A DNA stretch of 64,000 nt, from positions 248,001 to 312,000 of the forward strand of contig JARLHI010000054.1 of assembly GCA_031292355.1 (NCBI GenBank). Direction: 5' to 3'. Under the pieces are notes generated by a model that saw nothing but the letters and a program-made list of their open reading frames with translations, was not told the origin of the DNA and did no database searches. Shown here piece after piece: positions 9,234 through 17,416 of the stretch. Source of the DNA: Candidatus Obscuribacterales bacterium. GTDB lineage: Bacteria > Cyanobacteriota > Vampirovibrionia > Obscuribacterales > Obscuribacteraceae. Position 1 is the first letter of the stretch; every line of letters starts with the position of its first letter. A program made the position numbers and the translations under genes.

Positions 9234-10652
9234 TCATTTCCAATGTCTAAACCGATCCTCTACCAAATCCGAGTTGTCAAATTGTTTTCTAAAAAACGCT
9301 CGTGTCTGTTCTGCCGTCGCTGGCGGATACATCACAACATGATCGTAATCGCCTAGCTTGACGTTCATTCCAGTTGTTCTGGCTTCGCCCGGCGGAAGAA
9401 TGCCCACGCTTGCAAACGGTTGTTCTGCCTCGGGCTTAGAACGAAAGGTTGGAAAAGCGAGCGGTTCATTTAGCCTATTTGCCACCGCATACAGTGGCTG
9501 TGATTTTGTTTCGCTTTCTGCGATCTGAGAGTATATTGTCGACAATTTACTGCGACCACTAGCAAATTCCGGAGCCTGAGCCAATTGCTTAGCGAAACTT
9601 TCAAAATCGCGCAAGTTTGCTCGAGCACCGTGAAAATTTCCTGACCAGGCGACCACCGGTTTACTTACGTCTTCGCGGTGAAGCGCGATTAGCTGCTCAG
9701 AAAGTGTGCGCTCGCGAGTGCTCGATGCATAATGCCCACCATAAGTATCAAAATCAGCATCAATCGGTACTACGCGCGAGCCTCTATCTCGCACCGACTT
9801 CCACAAATCCAGTATTTCCGGATTGTCGTGCGGCAGTACCTGCAAAAATTTAAGCGCTCTTTGCTGGCTCAATGATTTCACCAGCGGCGAGGAAAGATTA
9901 AAATCGGTGCCGGGCTCGGCAGCATTAAATTCGTCAAAAATTGGTTTAAACGAAGCCGGAAATTCAACGGCTAAAGTCGACCCAGGTGGCAGTTCGCTCA
10001 GGGCTTCCACGCCTAGTAGTCGGTGGGGACTTGGACCTCTCCTGTTGTGAAATTCACCAATCATCGTCACATCATTTTCGCTGATTACGCGAGCGATGTA
10101 TTTCGCGGCAGGCCGTGCCTCGTTAGCAATATGCCTTTGAATTCGAGCAAGAGAAGTACCTTGAACCGCAAACGGATCGCCCATTTTTTCAGCGGGCGCT
10201 TCGCCTGCCAGTGCTTCCGAATCTTTAGCTAAAAGTGAAAGGGAGTGGTTTGAAGAAAGAGACTCAGATAGCAATGAGGGAGAAAATGATTTCTGCCCGC
10301 CATAACGAAAATGGGCAACAGCCTCGGTAGCCGCTCCACGAAAAAACAGAGCATGCACTTTCGACAAAATAACAGCGTCTGCGGCAAGGCCTGCAGCGGC
10401 CCCTAAAGTCTGCGCCATCGCCTCGGCAGGGCTGGTTCGTGCACTTTCGCTGTCGACAATTGAAACCTTTGGTAAATGCCCAAAAACAATTGCCCCTGCG
10501 GCACCATTCCACAAGGGTGAAATTAAACCAGTCTGAACAGCCGATTTAGCAAAGTCAACAATGAGGTGAGCAGAACTAAGACGCTGAACATTTTTATCAA
10601 CGTTTGCTGATTGCTCGATCGCTGCTGGTTTTATCTGCTCGGTTTGGCTCAT
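9234..10652 (-). CDS. TIKI/EreA/ChaN-superfamily-like protein
   Basis: 472 residues, ATG start without a clear ribosome site. The first ~190 residues are low-similarity, with two mildly hydrophobic stretches near 50-65 and 80-100. The rest carries spaced motifs of the haem-uptake/TIKI/erythromycin-esterase superfamily: 'TMIGEFHNRRG' (metal/catalytic Glu and His), 'STLAVEFP', 'VVPIDADFD' and 'VVAWSGNFHGAR'. Members are metal-dependent hydrolases or toxin domains. The GExH and GNxH pairs are intact, so an active enzyme is plausible. Substrate cannot be predicted. The N-terminal part may be a targeting region. Confidence 0.5.
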   Translation of the reverse strand: MSQTEQIKPAAIEQSANVDKNVQRLSSAHLIVDFAKSAVQTGLISPLWNGAAGAIVFGHLPKVSIVDSESARTSPAEAMAQTLGAAAGLAADAVILSKVHALFFRGAATEAVAHFRYGGQKSFSPSLLSESLSSNHSLSLLAKDSEALAGEAPAEKMGDPFAVQGTSLARIQRHIANEARPAAKYIARVISENDVTMIGEFHNRRGPSPHRLLGVEALSELPPGSTLAVEFPASFKPIFDEFNAAEPGTDFNLSSPLVKSLSQQRALKFLQVLPHDNPEILDLWKSVRDRGSRVVPIDADFDTYGGHYASSTRERTLSEQLIALHREDVSKPVVAWSGNFHGARANLRDFESFAKQLAQAPEFASGRSKLSTIYSQIAESETKSQPLYAVANRLNEPLAFPTFRSKPEAEQPFASVGILPPGEARTTGMNVKLGDYDHVVMYPPATAEQTRAFFRKQFDNSDLVEDRFRHWK

Positions 10653-10980
10653 GCAGATTTGTTATCGGTGACTCATGACCATTTGCAAACTAATACAGGC
10701 GCAGACTGCAGTCACTGGGGAATTTACGGGTTTCGCACGCGAAATTAATGATCCATCACTTTCGCTCAGGAGCCAGACAGCATTCTTTTTATGAGCAAAA
10801 ACACTATTAAGACGTGCCCTGAGCTATGCTCCAGGGCTTTATCAGTTGTGGAATGCATCGTAAGATCAACTTCGCGCTTTCAGGCAATGTCTCAAAGGAG
10901 TGCCAGGTACGCCCGGCTGGTAAAAAACCTTGCTCACGAAAAAGCATTCCACAAATGTCGCACTAGATTCGAAGACAGAA
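10653..10980. other. Divergent intergenic region, 328 bp
   Basis: This region separates the TIKI-like gene (minus) from the AlgJ-like gene (plus) and must hold both promoters. A hairpin can form at 10816-10837: arms GCCCTG and CAGGGC around a loop containing AGC/GCT. No T-tract follows it. A 67-aa open frame at 10791-10994 overlaps the next gene and has no homology I can see. Confidence 0.4.
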
Positions 10981-12558
10981 ATGTCCAGAATTGAGAATTT
11001 AGTCGTTACTAACCTTTTTCTTGCCACCATTTTCGTCGTGGCGTTAATTGGTTTGAGCATTTCTTTCCATCCGGTTCCTCAATATTCACAGCAAGAGAAG
11101 AGGAAACTGGCGCAGTTTCCAGTAGTTGATCAAAACGCCGAGCACATTTATAGGTTTGCTCCACAATTCGAGAGCTTCTACAACGATCACTTCCCGATCA
11201 GACTGCCATTAACCTCCTTTGAGAACATGCTCGATTATCGAATTTTTCATGCTTCTGGTCGGCACTTCTGCGCTTTCGGTAACAAAGACTGGCTTATTTA
11301 CACAAACGGAATGCTGCCGAGCGCTCAACAAAATCTCAATAGATTTGAAGATGACCAGTTAGCCAGCTGGCAAGCGATGTATCAAGCCCGCCGCGATATT
11401 TTAGCCAGCAAGAACATCAAATATGTGATGATTATCGCGCCTGAAAAAGGAACTATTTATCCAGAGTTTATGCCCCAAGGTTGGAGTCGCCGCCCGGGCT
11501 ACAGCAGGCTCGAACAGCTTCAATCAGCGCTTCGTACAGGCCATGTGGATTTTGTCAACGCAGCCGGGCTTTTAAGCGAAAGCAAACGAGTAGGCAAATG
11601 GTTGTACTTCTCTAACGACAGTCACTGGAATTTCTATGGTGCATTTCAAATCGCCCAGGCTCTTTTTTCATTAATCGAGAAAGACTTTGATCAGGTCAAA
11701 CCACTTTCTCTATCCGAATTTTATTTAGAGAATGCAGAGCACGTAGGCGATCTGGCCATCGCCTTGACTCTGCAGAACATTCTACTAGACAAAAAAAGTC
11801 CGACTGTGCAAATTAAAAAAGGTATCGCTGGCAGTGGCAATGTCCAAGAATTAAAAATTGACCTTCCGGCAGTACACGAATCGGATTCAGAGGTGATTGA
11901 GACACCGCGCGCCTTTTCTTCAGCGCAATACCTCCCTCGCGCCTTTGTCCAACATGATTCATTCATGGCCTATCTACAGCCATACCTGGCGGAGAAATTT
12001 TCTTTCTCCGAATATCATCCCGTCCACACGCTTTCGCCTAAAGTCATATTTGACCGAAAGCCCGATATTGTGATTGACGAAATCGCTGAGCGCCACCTCT
12101 ATGACAGACAACCCGAGAGTGTGCCCTTATTTGTATCGGGTAATGTGGACAATGAATTGAATATTGATTTTGGCGATCGATTAAAGCTGAAATCGCTGTG
12201 GTCAAGGTGGACCAACAACGGTCTGTTAATTCAAATGTTGTGGGTCACAAAGAAAGAACAAATTCTCGATAGCACCGTCTCCGTCAGTGCCTCGTCCAGC
12301 AAAGTCTCCCTTGCCCATGAGCAAGACTTTTATCGTCGCAAACTTCCTCCTCAGGCTCAATTCGTAGATTCGTTCACACTGCCCCTAACGGATAATTCGC
12401 TCGAGCAGACAATACAGATTTCCCTCAAAACACCAACAAAAAACGGAGACATGCTTCAAGGAAATTATCAATTCGCGTTGATAAAATCACAAAATAAGCA
12501 ATCACCGATAGCCAACTTGAAAGGCAGTTACTCGTTCCCTGGCGAAGTCTTTCGCTAG
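10981..12558 (+). CDS. AlgJ/AlgX-like SGNH-fold membrane protein (putative polysaccharide O-acetyltransferase)
   Basis: 525 residues from ATG 10981, which opens directly into one N-terminal membrane helix ('LFLATIFVVALIGLSI'). A start at 10930 would add 17 unlikely residues. The periplasmic domain fits AlgJ/AlgX: 'NDHFPIRLPL' near residue 70, 'VMIIAPEKGTIYPEFMP', a D-x-H-W site in 'FSNDSHWNFYG', and the nucleophile Ser in 'FVQHDSFMAYLQPYL'. Family proteins acetylate exported polysaccharides. The last ~130 residues after the SGNH core are a beta-rich extension not seen in AlgJ. No MBOAT partner (AlgI) is nearby, so the acetyl donor is unclear. Confidence 0.65.
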   Translation: MSRIENLVVTNLFLATIFVVALIGLSISFHPVPQYSQQEKRKLAQFPVVDQNAEHIYRFAPQFESFYNDHFPIRLPLTSFENMLDYRIFHASGRHFCAFGNKDWLIYTNGMLPSAQQNLNRFEDDQLASWQAMYQARRDILASKNIKYVMIIAPEKGTIYPEFMPQGWSRRPGYSRLEQLQSALRTGHVDFVNAAGLLSESKRVGKWLYFSNDSHWNFYGAFQIAQALFSLIEKDFDQVKPLSLSEFYLENAEHVGDLAIALTLQNILLDKKSPTVQIKKGIAGSGNVQELKIDLPAVHESDSEVIETPRAFSSAQYLPRAFVQHDSFMAYLQPYLAEKFSFSEYHPVHTLSPKVIFDRKPDIVIDEIAERHLYDRQPESVPLFVSGNVDNELNIDFGDRLKLKSLWSRWTNNGLLIQMLWVTKKEQILDSTVSVSASSSKVSLAHEQDFYRRKLPPQAQFVDSFTLPLTDNSLEQTIQISLKTPTKNGDMLQGNYQFALIKSQNKQSPIANLKGSYSFPGEVFR

Positions 12559-12577
12559 ATCGCTGCAAATAGCCAGT

Positions 12578-12766
12578 TCAATAAAAGTGAGCGATTCGCC
12601 CATTTTGATTTAGATTCATTTTGAATACCGCAGGCGTTTTGGAAAGCCCCGGCATAGTCAAGATCTCGCCACTGATAGCTATAATAAAACCAGCGCCACC
12701 AGATATTTTCAATTGGCGAATATGAATTTTAAAGCCAGTCGGAGCACCTTGCAATTCGCCTAGCAT
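12578..12766 (-). pseudogene. fhs: 3' remnant of formate-tetrahydrofolate ligase (fhs)
   Basis: A 62-residue frame encodes the extreme C-terminus of Fhs: 'GAPTGFKIHIRQLKISGGAG', then 'EILTMPGLSKTPA' and a final 'NQNGRIAHFY'. In intact Fhs (about 550 residues) the same end reads G-A-P-x-G-F ... S-A-G-A-G-F ... T-M-P-G-L-P-K-x-P-A. Upstream there is a stop (TAG) two codons before the ATG at 12766. Nothing upstream within reach matches Fhs, because the next gene begins at 12790. This is a decayed fragment. Its TMPGL signature is still well kept, so the loss may be recent. Confidence 0.75.
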
Positions 12767-12789
12767 GAACTAATGATCTTTTGAAGTTT

Positions 12790-13614
12790 TCAATGTTCAG
12801 GAAAATTCTGGGCATTTCGAATAAATTCAGCGAAAAGCGCTTTATTGTTGTTAAAGTCGCGCTCTGGATGCCACTGCACGCCAACAATAAATCTTGCTCC
12901 GTCCTTTTCAATTGCCTCTGGTAATCCATCATTGGTTCGAGCCACAACTTTCATACCAGAACCTACGTTGTCCAGACATTGATGATGAGATGTTGGCACC
13001 GAAAGTGCTTTCTTGCTATAAAGCTTGTCCAGCAGCGAATCTTTAGAAAATGACACCTCATGCATACGAGGGCCAGTTGAAGCATCGTAGGGACCACCGT
13101 GAATCACTTTTGATTGCGGAAACTTCGATGGAATATCTTGCACCAGACTGCCTCCTTCTGTAATGTTGAGGAGCTGACAACCAGCGCAAATTCCTAGTAT
13201 TGGCAGGTCTGGAACTTTTAAAGCGGCTTTGACTAAATTTAAATCAAAGTTAGAGCGCGAAGACGACATAATTTTTGTCTTGCCCTCAGTTTTGGCACCA
13301 TAGCTTTCGGGCGGATAATCAGCGCCTCCTATCAAAAGCAAGCCATCCAATCTTTTGAGTACCAGGTCCAGTGTGCTCGCTTTCATAGGCGGTAATAAAA
13401 CAGGAATGCCCCCGCTTTTCTCGATTGCTTCGAAATAATAAATGGGCACTGTGGCTTCTTTAGGAGTTTCATTGACGTCCACATTAATGCCTATCAATGG
13501 TCTTTTTTGCGACTTATCTGCGTCTGCAAAAGCAGCCTTTTGCATAAAGAAACAGGCAAACAACGTAATGAGCAACACTATCGCTAATTTTTCAACTACT
13601 GATTTTGAGCGCAT
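12790..13614 (-). CDS. Secreted class I glutamine amidotransferase-like protein (peptidase C26, PuuD-type)
   Basis: 274 residues from ATG 13614, selected because 'AAGGT' lies about 10 nt upstream and a signal peptide follows ('LAIVLLITLFACFFMQKAAFA'). Family PuuD/C26 hydrolases cleave gamma-glutamyl amides. The catalytic Cys is in 'GICAGCQ', and the His-Glu pair in 'VGVQWHPERD'. 'GGADYPPESYG' is also typical. Most PuuD proteins are cytoplasmic, so an exported copy is unusual and may act on gamma-glutamyl peptides in the periplasm. It is the last gene of a four-gene operon. Start codons at 13683 and 13671 would add a 9-bp repeat tract coding for Glu-Lys-Val units. Confidence 0.75.
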   Translation of the reverse strand: MRSKSVVEKLAIVLLITLFACFFMQKAAFADADKSQKRPLIGINVDVNETPKEATVPIYYFEAIEKSGGIPVLLPPMKASTLDLVLKRLDGLLLIGGADYPPESYGAKTEGKTKIMSSSRSNFDLNLVKAALKVPDLPILGICAGCQLLNITEGGSLVQDIPSKFPQSKVIHGGPYDASTGPRMHEVSFSKDSLLDKLYSKKALSVPTSHHQCLDNVGSGMKVVARTNDGLPEAIEKDGARFIVGVQWHPERDFNNNKALFAEFIRNAQNFPEH

Positions 13615-13621
13615 TATTTCT

Positions 13622-13668
13622 ACCTTTTCTACTTTTTCTACTTTTTCTACTTTTTCTACTTTTTCAAA
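13622..13668. repeat. 9-bp tandem repeat, about five units
   Basis: On the plus strand the unit is TTTTTCTAC (TTTTCTACT in another phase). On the coding minus strand it reads GAAAAAGTA, giving Glu-Lys-Val each time. The tract lies between the SET-gene stop (13684-13686) and the amidotransferase ATG at 13614. Its last, slightly altered unit supplies the AAGGT that probably serves as ribosome site. Unit length is a multiple of three, so copy-number change would not shift frame but would change leader length. Confidence 0.8.
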
Positions 13669-13683
13669 CATTGCTGCAAACAT

Positions 13684-14067
13684 TCACTTGAATGATACGT
13701 CTTCTTTTTCGAACAAAGTGTAATTCGTCGTCAGTTCTTCACCAATTTGAATATCGCAGGCGGCAATGTCCAGACCAAACGGGTCTTGCTCGTAGTCCGG
13801 TCGCACATTAGGATTGTTACTGTGATTCATAAATCGAGCATCATCAGCACAAAGCACAAAGACATTGACATGAAAGTCAAGGTAAGCATATTGCTTGAAC
13901 CACTCTCGCGCTGGCAAAGACAACACTTCAATTTCTGTCGCGTTTTTTTGAATGTCGAAGCCTGGAATAAAACGCCAGGTTGCAGTTCCGGCGGCGATAA
14001 ACTGATCGGCAAACAAACCGATGCCGTGAATAGAGCTTGGACCAAGTTTTGTTTTAACAAGCATCAT
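13684..14067 (-). CDS. SET-domain protein (putative lysine methyltransferase)
   Basis: 127 residues, essentially a bare SET domain. The start of the fold is 'SSIHGIGLFADQFIAAGT' (the usual S-x-x-x-G-x-G-L-F-A). The cofactor and catalytic region is 'DARFMNHSNNPN' followed by 'GEELTTNYTLFE', matching N-H-S-x-x-P-N and G-E-E-L-x-x-x-Y. Bacterial SET proteins methylate lysines of proteins or are uncharacterised. It lacks pre- and post-SET Cys clusters. The gene starts 21 bp after the hydrolase stop and its TGA abuts an ATG at 13683. That places it third in a four-gene operon. Confidence 0.8.
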   Translation of the reverse strand: MMLVKTKLGPSSIHGIGLFADQFIAAGTATWRFIPGFDIQKNATEIEVLSLPAREWFKQYAYLDFHVNVFVLCADDARFMNHSNNPNVRPDYEQDPFGLDIAACDIQIGEELTTNYTLFEKEDVSFK

Positions 14068-14088
14068 AGCGTTTTCGATGCGATTAAC

Positions 14089-15018
14089 TCATTTGCAAGT
14101 TAACTCGGCTACTCCTTGTCGTTTGTCGTCAAGACTAATACTTTTGTCGCCTTTTAGATATTTATCGAGGAAAGCTATTGAGTAAAAATCAATTAGATCT
14201 TGTTGGTTGGCATTTTGATTGAACCCAGTCCAGCCCAGATGCCCCATCTTCTCAAATTCAACAAAATAAGATGGTGAACCCGTTTTGGCAAAAGCACCAT
14301 CGCGTCGCTTTACGGATGGAGTAATACCAAAATCACGTGTGCCACCTTGATACATCACAGGAATTTTGATACCACCGAAAGTGTCATGAGCAATAAATGG
14401 CTCGCAGTACGGAGAAAGTGCAAGTACTGCTTTAACTTCTGGAATTTTCCAGGATGACCACGCGCCAGCTAGCCCTAACACCGTGTAACCACCCAGAGAA
14501 TGTCCACACAGAGCGACTTTAGGCCAGTCGATACGCTTGCTCCAGTTCGGGTCTTTATGCAACGCAGCAAGAAGATTCTCAATATCTTGACCGCGTTTCT
14601 TGTATGTCGTTTCGCTCCAGCAGTCAGCTTGTTTAAAAGCAACTTCCGAGCGCATCGCTGCTGGCTTGCCTAGAGTGTTTGCGTCGTCGTGATCTGGTGC
14701 CATGACTAGATAACCAGCTTTTGCCATTGCCGTCATCAAAAAGCTCGATTGCGTGTTGCGTCCATGAAAGCCGTGCGAAAAAATGACCAGCGGCGCCGGT
14801 TGCTTGAGAGCCTGTGGTTGCCAGACCGCCACTTTAAGCCCGGCGATAGAAATGAAGTCTTGCTGTGCATCTCGTTGAAACAGTAGACTACGTTTCTGTG
14901 GCTCTCCTACTTGTGCCCCAACTGATTCAGGCAACTGAGAAAATACGGCTAGAACAAGAGCAACTGCTATCCCTCGCGAATTGGTCTTGCGAATTCGACT
15001 CGGAGAATTCTTGCACAT
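14089..15018 (-). CDS. Secreted alpha/beta hydrolase (dienelactone hydrolase/PAF-acetylhydrolase-like)
   Basis: 309 residues with an N-terminal signal sequence ('GIAVALVLAVFSQLPESVGA'). The ATG at 15016-15018 directly abuts the stop of the SPFH gene. The core has the oxyanion segment 'VIFSHGFHGRN', the nucleophile elbow 'LCGHSLGGYT', an acid in 'YQGGTRDFGIT' and the His in 'MGHLGWTGF'. The layout resembles dienelactone-hydrolase or platelet-activating-factor acetylhydrolase-like esterases. Cellular site is periplasm or outside. The substrate is unknown. It is second in the SPFH-hydrolase-SET-C26 operon. Confidence 0.75.
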   Translation of the reverse strand: MCKNSPSRIRKTNSRGIAVALVLAVFSQLPESVGAQVGEPQKRSLLFQRDAQQDFISIAGLKVAVWQPQALKQPAPLVIFSHGFHGRNTQSSFLMTAMAKAGYLVMAPDHDDANTLGKPAAMRSEVAFKQADCWSETTYKKRGQDIENLLAALHKDPNWSKRIDWPKVALCGHSLGGYTVLGLAGAWSSWKIPEVKAVLALSPYCEPFIAHDTFGGIKIPVMYQGGTRDFGITPSVKRRDGAFAKTGSPSYFVEFEKMGHLGWTGFNQNANQQDLIDFYSIAFLDKYLKGDKSISLDDKRQGVAELTCK

Positions 15019-15825
15019 TTATAAATTTTTCCCTTCAGCTTTGCTCTGCGCGGGCACCAGCTGCTGAGAGTTAATAGAAGGTGTAAGACCAGGAATTGCA
15101 AGAACAATGGTTTGACCATTGCCAGAGCGACCGCCAGTTTCTCCTAATTGTTGAAGCGTTCGCAAAGCAAGCAGTGACGGATGATCGTCCAGCAAACGTG
15201 AGGCATTCGCCAACGAGCGCAATGCGGCCATCTCGCCGCGCGCTTTAGCCAGAGACGCCTGCCCCTCTTTTTCAGCTTGAGCGACCAATGAATAGATTCG
15301 CTTGATCTCGGGCGGAAAAACGATATCGCGTATGGTGCCTTTCTCGACGACAATTCCCAATCTCTCGGCTTCCTTTTGCATCTTGGTAGTGAATTCGCTA
15401 GTCAGCTCATTGCGCTTACGCAAGACTTCTTCAAGCTTAAGTGGAGTGATCAGGTCTCGTAAAATCATTTGAATATCAAGATGTAGCAGGTCAATATAGT
15501 TGCTACTAGAATTTGTCACAAGACTTGCATTATCGATTCTATAAACGATTGTCGCTGAAAGTTTCAGCGATAAATTATCAATGCAAAGAATCTCCTGATT
15601 GCTCACAGAAAGAGTCAACTTTCGCGTGTCAAATAAGCGCAAATTCTGACGAGGCGGGAAAATCAAATGACGTCCAGCTGTCAATGTTTTGACCAACTTA
15701 CCATCTTTGTATAGAAGGCCAACTTGATACTCATAAACAGTTTCTAGCCTGATCAACTTTTTCCATAACCTGTTCAATCCAAAAATAATCAGGGCGATCA
15801 ACAACAGCAGTATTAAAGCTTGCAT
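15019..15825 (-). CDS. SPFH/band 7 (stomatin-like) membrane protein
   Basis: 268 residues, ATG with 'GAGGA' about 9 nt upstream. One N-terminal membrane helix ('ALILLLLIALIIFGLN') is followed by a band 7 domain: 'VGLLYKDGKLVKTLTAGRH', 'LRLFDTRKLTLSV', 'LSATIVYRI' and 'GIVVEKGTIRDIVFPPEI'. A helical segment ('AQAEKEGQASLAKARGEMAA') then mediates oligomerisation in this family. SPFH proteins form membrane microdomain scaffolds, often with a protease or NfeD partner. None is present here, and the downstream genes are a hydrolase, a SET protein and an amidotransferase. Confidence 0.85.
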   Translation of the reverse strand: MQALILLLLIALIIFGLNRLWKKLIRLETVYEYQVGLLYKDGKLVKTLTAGRHLIFPPRQNLRLFDTRKLTLSVSNQEILCIDNLSLKLSATIVYRIDNASLVTNSSSNYIDLLHLDIQMILRDLITPLKLEEVLRKRNELTSEFTTKMQKEAERLGIVVEKGTIRDIVFPPEIKRIYSLVAQAEKEGQASLAKARGEMAALRSLANASRLLDDHPSLLALRTLQQLGETGGRSGNGQTIVLAIPGLTPSINSQQLVPAQSKAEGKNL

Positions 15826-16033
15826 CGAAACATCCTCGATTAAAAGGAAATTCGCAGTCGCTCAAACTGTTTGCGGGAGATCTGCTGGAAACTTTCGTTT
15901 CGTTTTCAGATTCGCAAAGCAAACAACCTGCTGGGTTGCCCCTGCGACTGCGAAAATCCGTGGAACTTGAACCAATAAGTAAGCGAAGTTGCTTATCGTG
16001 AGACTTTCCGCCCTACGGTTAGAAATTCACAAG

Positions 16034-16060
16034 CTGTCCGCCAACGAGGAGTCGAACCTC
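16034..16060 (-). other. tRNA T-arm fragment with acceptor-like 3' strand
   Basis: Read on the minus strand, CGAGG-TTCGACT-CCTCG forms a perfect 5-bp T-stem with a consensus 7-nt T-loop. It is followed by TTGGCGG and A, as an acceptor 3' strand and discriminator base would be. CCA is not encoded. I could not build an anticodon or D arm upstream: the preceding ~55 nt do not fold as a cloverleaf, and the lysozyme stop codon lies only about 55 nt away. I read it as a tRNA 3'-end fragment, possibly an old att site, or a chance match. Confidence 0.35.
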
Positions 16061-16114
16061 GTCTTGATTTTACGACAAAAAGCGGGATTTAAGCAATGCA
16101 GGCTTTCAATAGCC

Positions 16115-17416
16115 CTAGGCCGTTGGTACGCTAGAAGGGCTCGAGTTATGCAGTTGCGCGTATACATGATCTGCATTGACTGCACGACCACCCAGCGATG
16201 CGCTTCTTTCATATTGCGATTGGAATACACGAGCAGCTTCTTGTGGAGTCTCTGCCTGTTTGAGAGCGACCATAGCGCCGTGCTCTTTGCCATTCAATTC
16301 GTGCATAACAAAATCAGCTTGCACATGCCAATCCGTAACCGGCTTGCCTTCTGCGCGCGCGAAGTTTTCTAGATCGGTTCGACGGCTTCCTTCCCACTGA
16401 CAGAAACCAATTGCGCCTTCGGCACGATTATGAGCGTCGGTGCGGAATGATGACTCTGTCTGGATATTGCCAAGAATACCTGATGCTTGGGCTTCAGTGA
16501 ATCCATGGTCTTTGAAATAGTCGAACAGCTGTTTGGCCTGGACTTGTTCGCCAGGTTGAATTGGACCATCGCCTCGACCGGTTGAAATCATGCCATCGCC
16601 TGAGCCACCATTACCTCTAAAGTGTCCGCCACCGTCGAAGCCACCATTACCCTCAAAACCACCACCAGCGCCATGACCATGACTGCTCACACCGCGATCA
16701 ACGAAACCGTTTTCTGGAGCAGGAGCAACAGGAGCATTAGGAGCTGGCTGGAAGGGTACAAAATCTGGCAGATTAGGTTTGGCGTTCGCGAGGTCGGTCA
16801 TCCACGAAGGTGCTGGTTTTCCAGGATGAGCCTTCTGGTAAAGACGAATCATTTCTTGAGCCGCTTGTTTTTGATTATCTGATTCATGTTGAATAGCGTC
16901 GCGCAAACTCTTGTTGCCTTGTGGATCCTGGCTTTGAATTTGAACATTGATGCTGCCATCACTGCTTGGCGTCGCATTAGGATTAGCCACCATTTGACCG
17001 TCGGTGTTCAAGAAAAAATCTGGCTGCCGACTGGCTGCAGCGTTTTCGTCAGCAGAGCTAAAGCGAACTGGCGCACCGTTATCGACGGCCTGAGCAAATG
17101 GATTCGGAATGGAATTCGCTTCGCTACTCGAGCCAATGGTCACGGGAGGCAAAATGTCCGCCATCTGTGAATCAGCAGCAGAGGCGCTGGCCATAACTGG
17201 AGCATCATTAGCTCTGCCAATTGGCGCTAGCGGGTGCGATGTACCGCTCCAGGCTGGAGCAACTACATCGCTAGTCTGAGCAATTGGTTTGAGCGCTGCG
17301 GCGTCGCCAGTAATCGGAGACGAAAACGGATGATTAGCGGCAGAAAATGGCGACTGAGCAGTTGATGTTAACGCTGCCGGTTTGGCTAAGGCCTCGAATT
17401 GTGGTTGGTCGCTCAT
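16115..17416 (-). CDS. Phage-tail-lysozyme domain protein with long disordered N-terminus
   Basis: 433 residues from ATG 17416 (GTG 17425 possible). Residues 1-300 are Pro/Ala/Asn/Gly-rich and probably disordered, with a Gly/His-rich patch ('GHGAGGGFEGNGGFDGG'). The C-terminal ~130 residues are a phage-tail-type lysozyme domain: 'LFDYFKDHGFTEAQASGILG', 'NIQTESSFRTDAHN', 'AIGFCQWEGSRR' and 'FVMHELNG', with the catalytic Glu in 'QTESSF'. This domain cuts peptidoglycan in tail-associated lysozymes. There is no signal peptide and no phage gene nearby. Export by an injection or other non-Sec system, or a lysis role, is inference. Confidence 0.75.
   Translation of the reverse strand: MSDQPQFEALAKPAALTSTAQSPFSAANHPFSSPITGDAAALKPIAQTSDVVAPAWSGTSHPLAPIGRANDAPVMASASAADSQMADILPPVTIGSSSEANSIPNPFAQAVDNGAPVRFSSADENAAASRQPDFFLNTDGQMVANPNATPSSDGSINVQIQSQDPQGNKSLRDAIQHESDNQKQAAQEMIRLYQKAHPGKPAPSWMTDLANAKPNLPDFVPFQPAPNAPVAPAPENGFVDRGVSSHGHGAGGGFEGNGGFDGGGHFRGNGGSGDGMISTGRGDGPIQPGEQVQAKQLFDYFKDHGFTEAQASGILGNIQTESSFRTDAHNRAEGAIGFCQWEGSRRTDLENFARAEGKPVTDWHVQADFVMHELNGKEHGAMVALKQAETPQEAARVFQSQYERSASLGGRAVNADHVYAQLHNSSPSSVPTA

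Noticed and set aside
10791-10994. 67-residue frame before the AlgJ-like gene
   Set aside because: No homology, overlaps the next gene start, and is Arg/Ser-rich without ribosome site.
16034-16125. Complete tRNA or tmRNA on the minus strand
   Set aside because: The T-arm is good, but no anticodon or D arm can be formed and the lysozyme coding region begins too close for a tmRNA.
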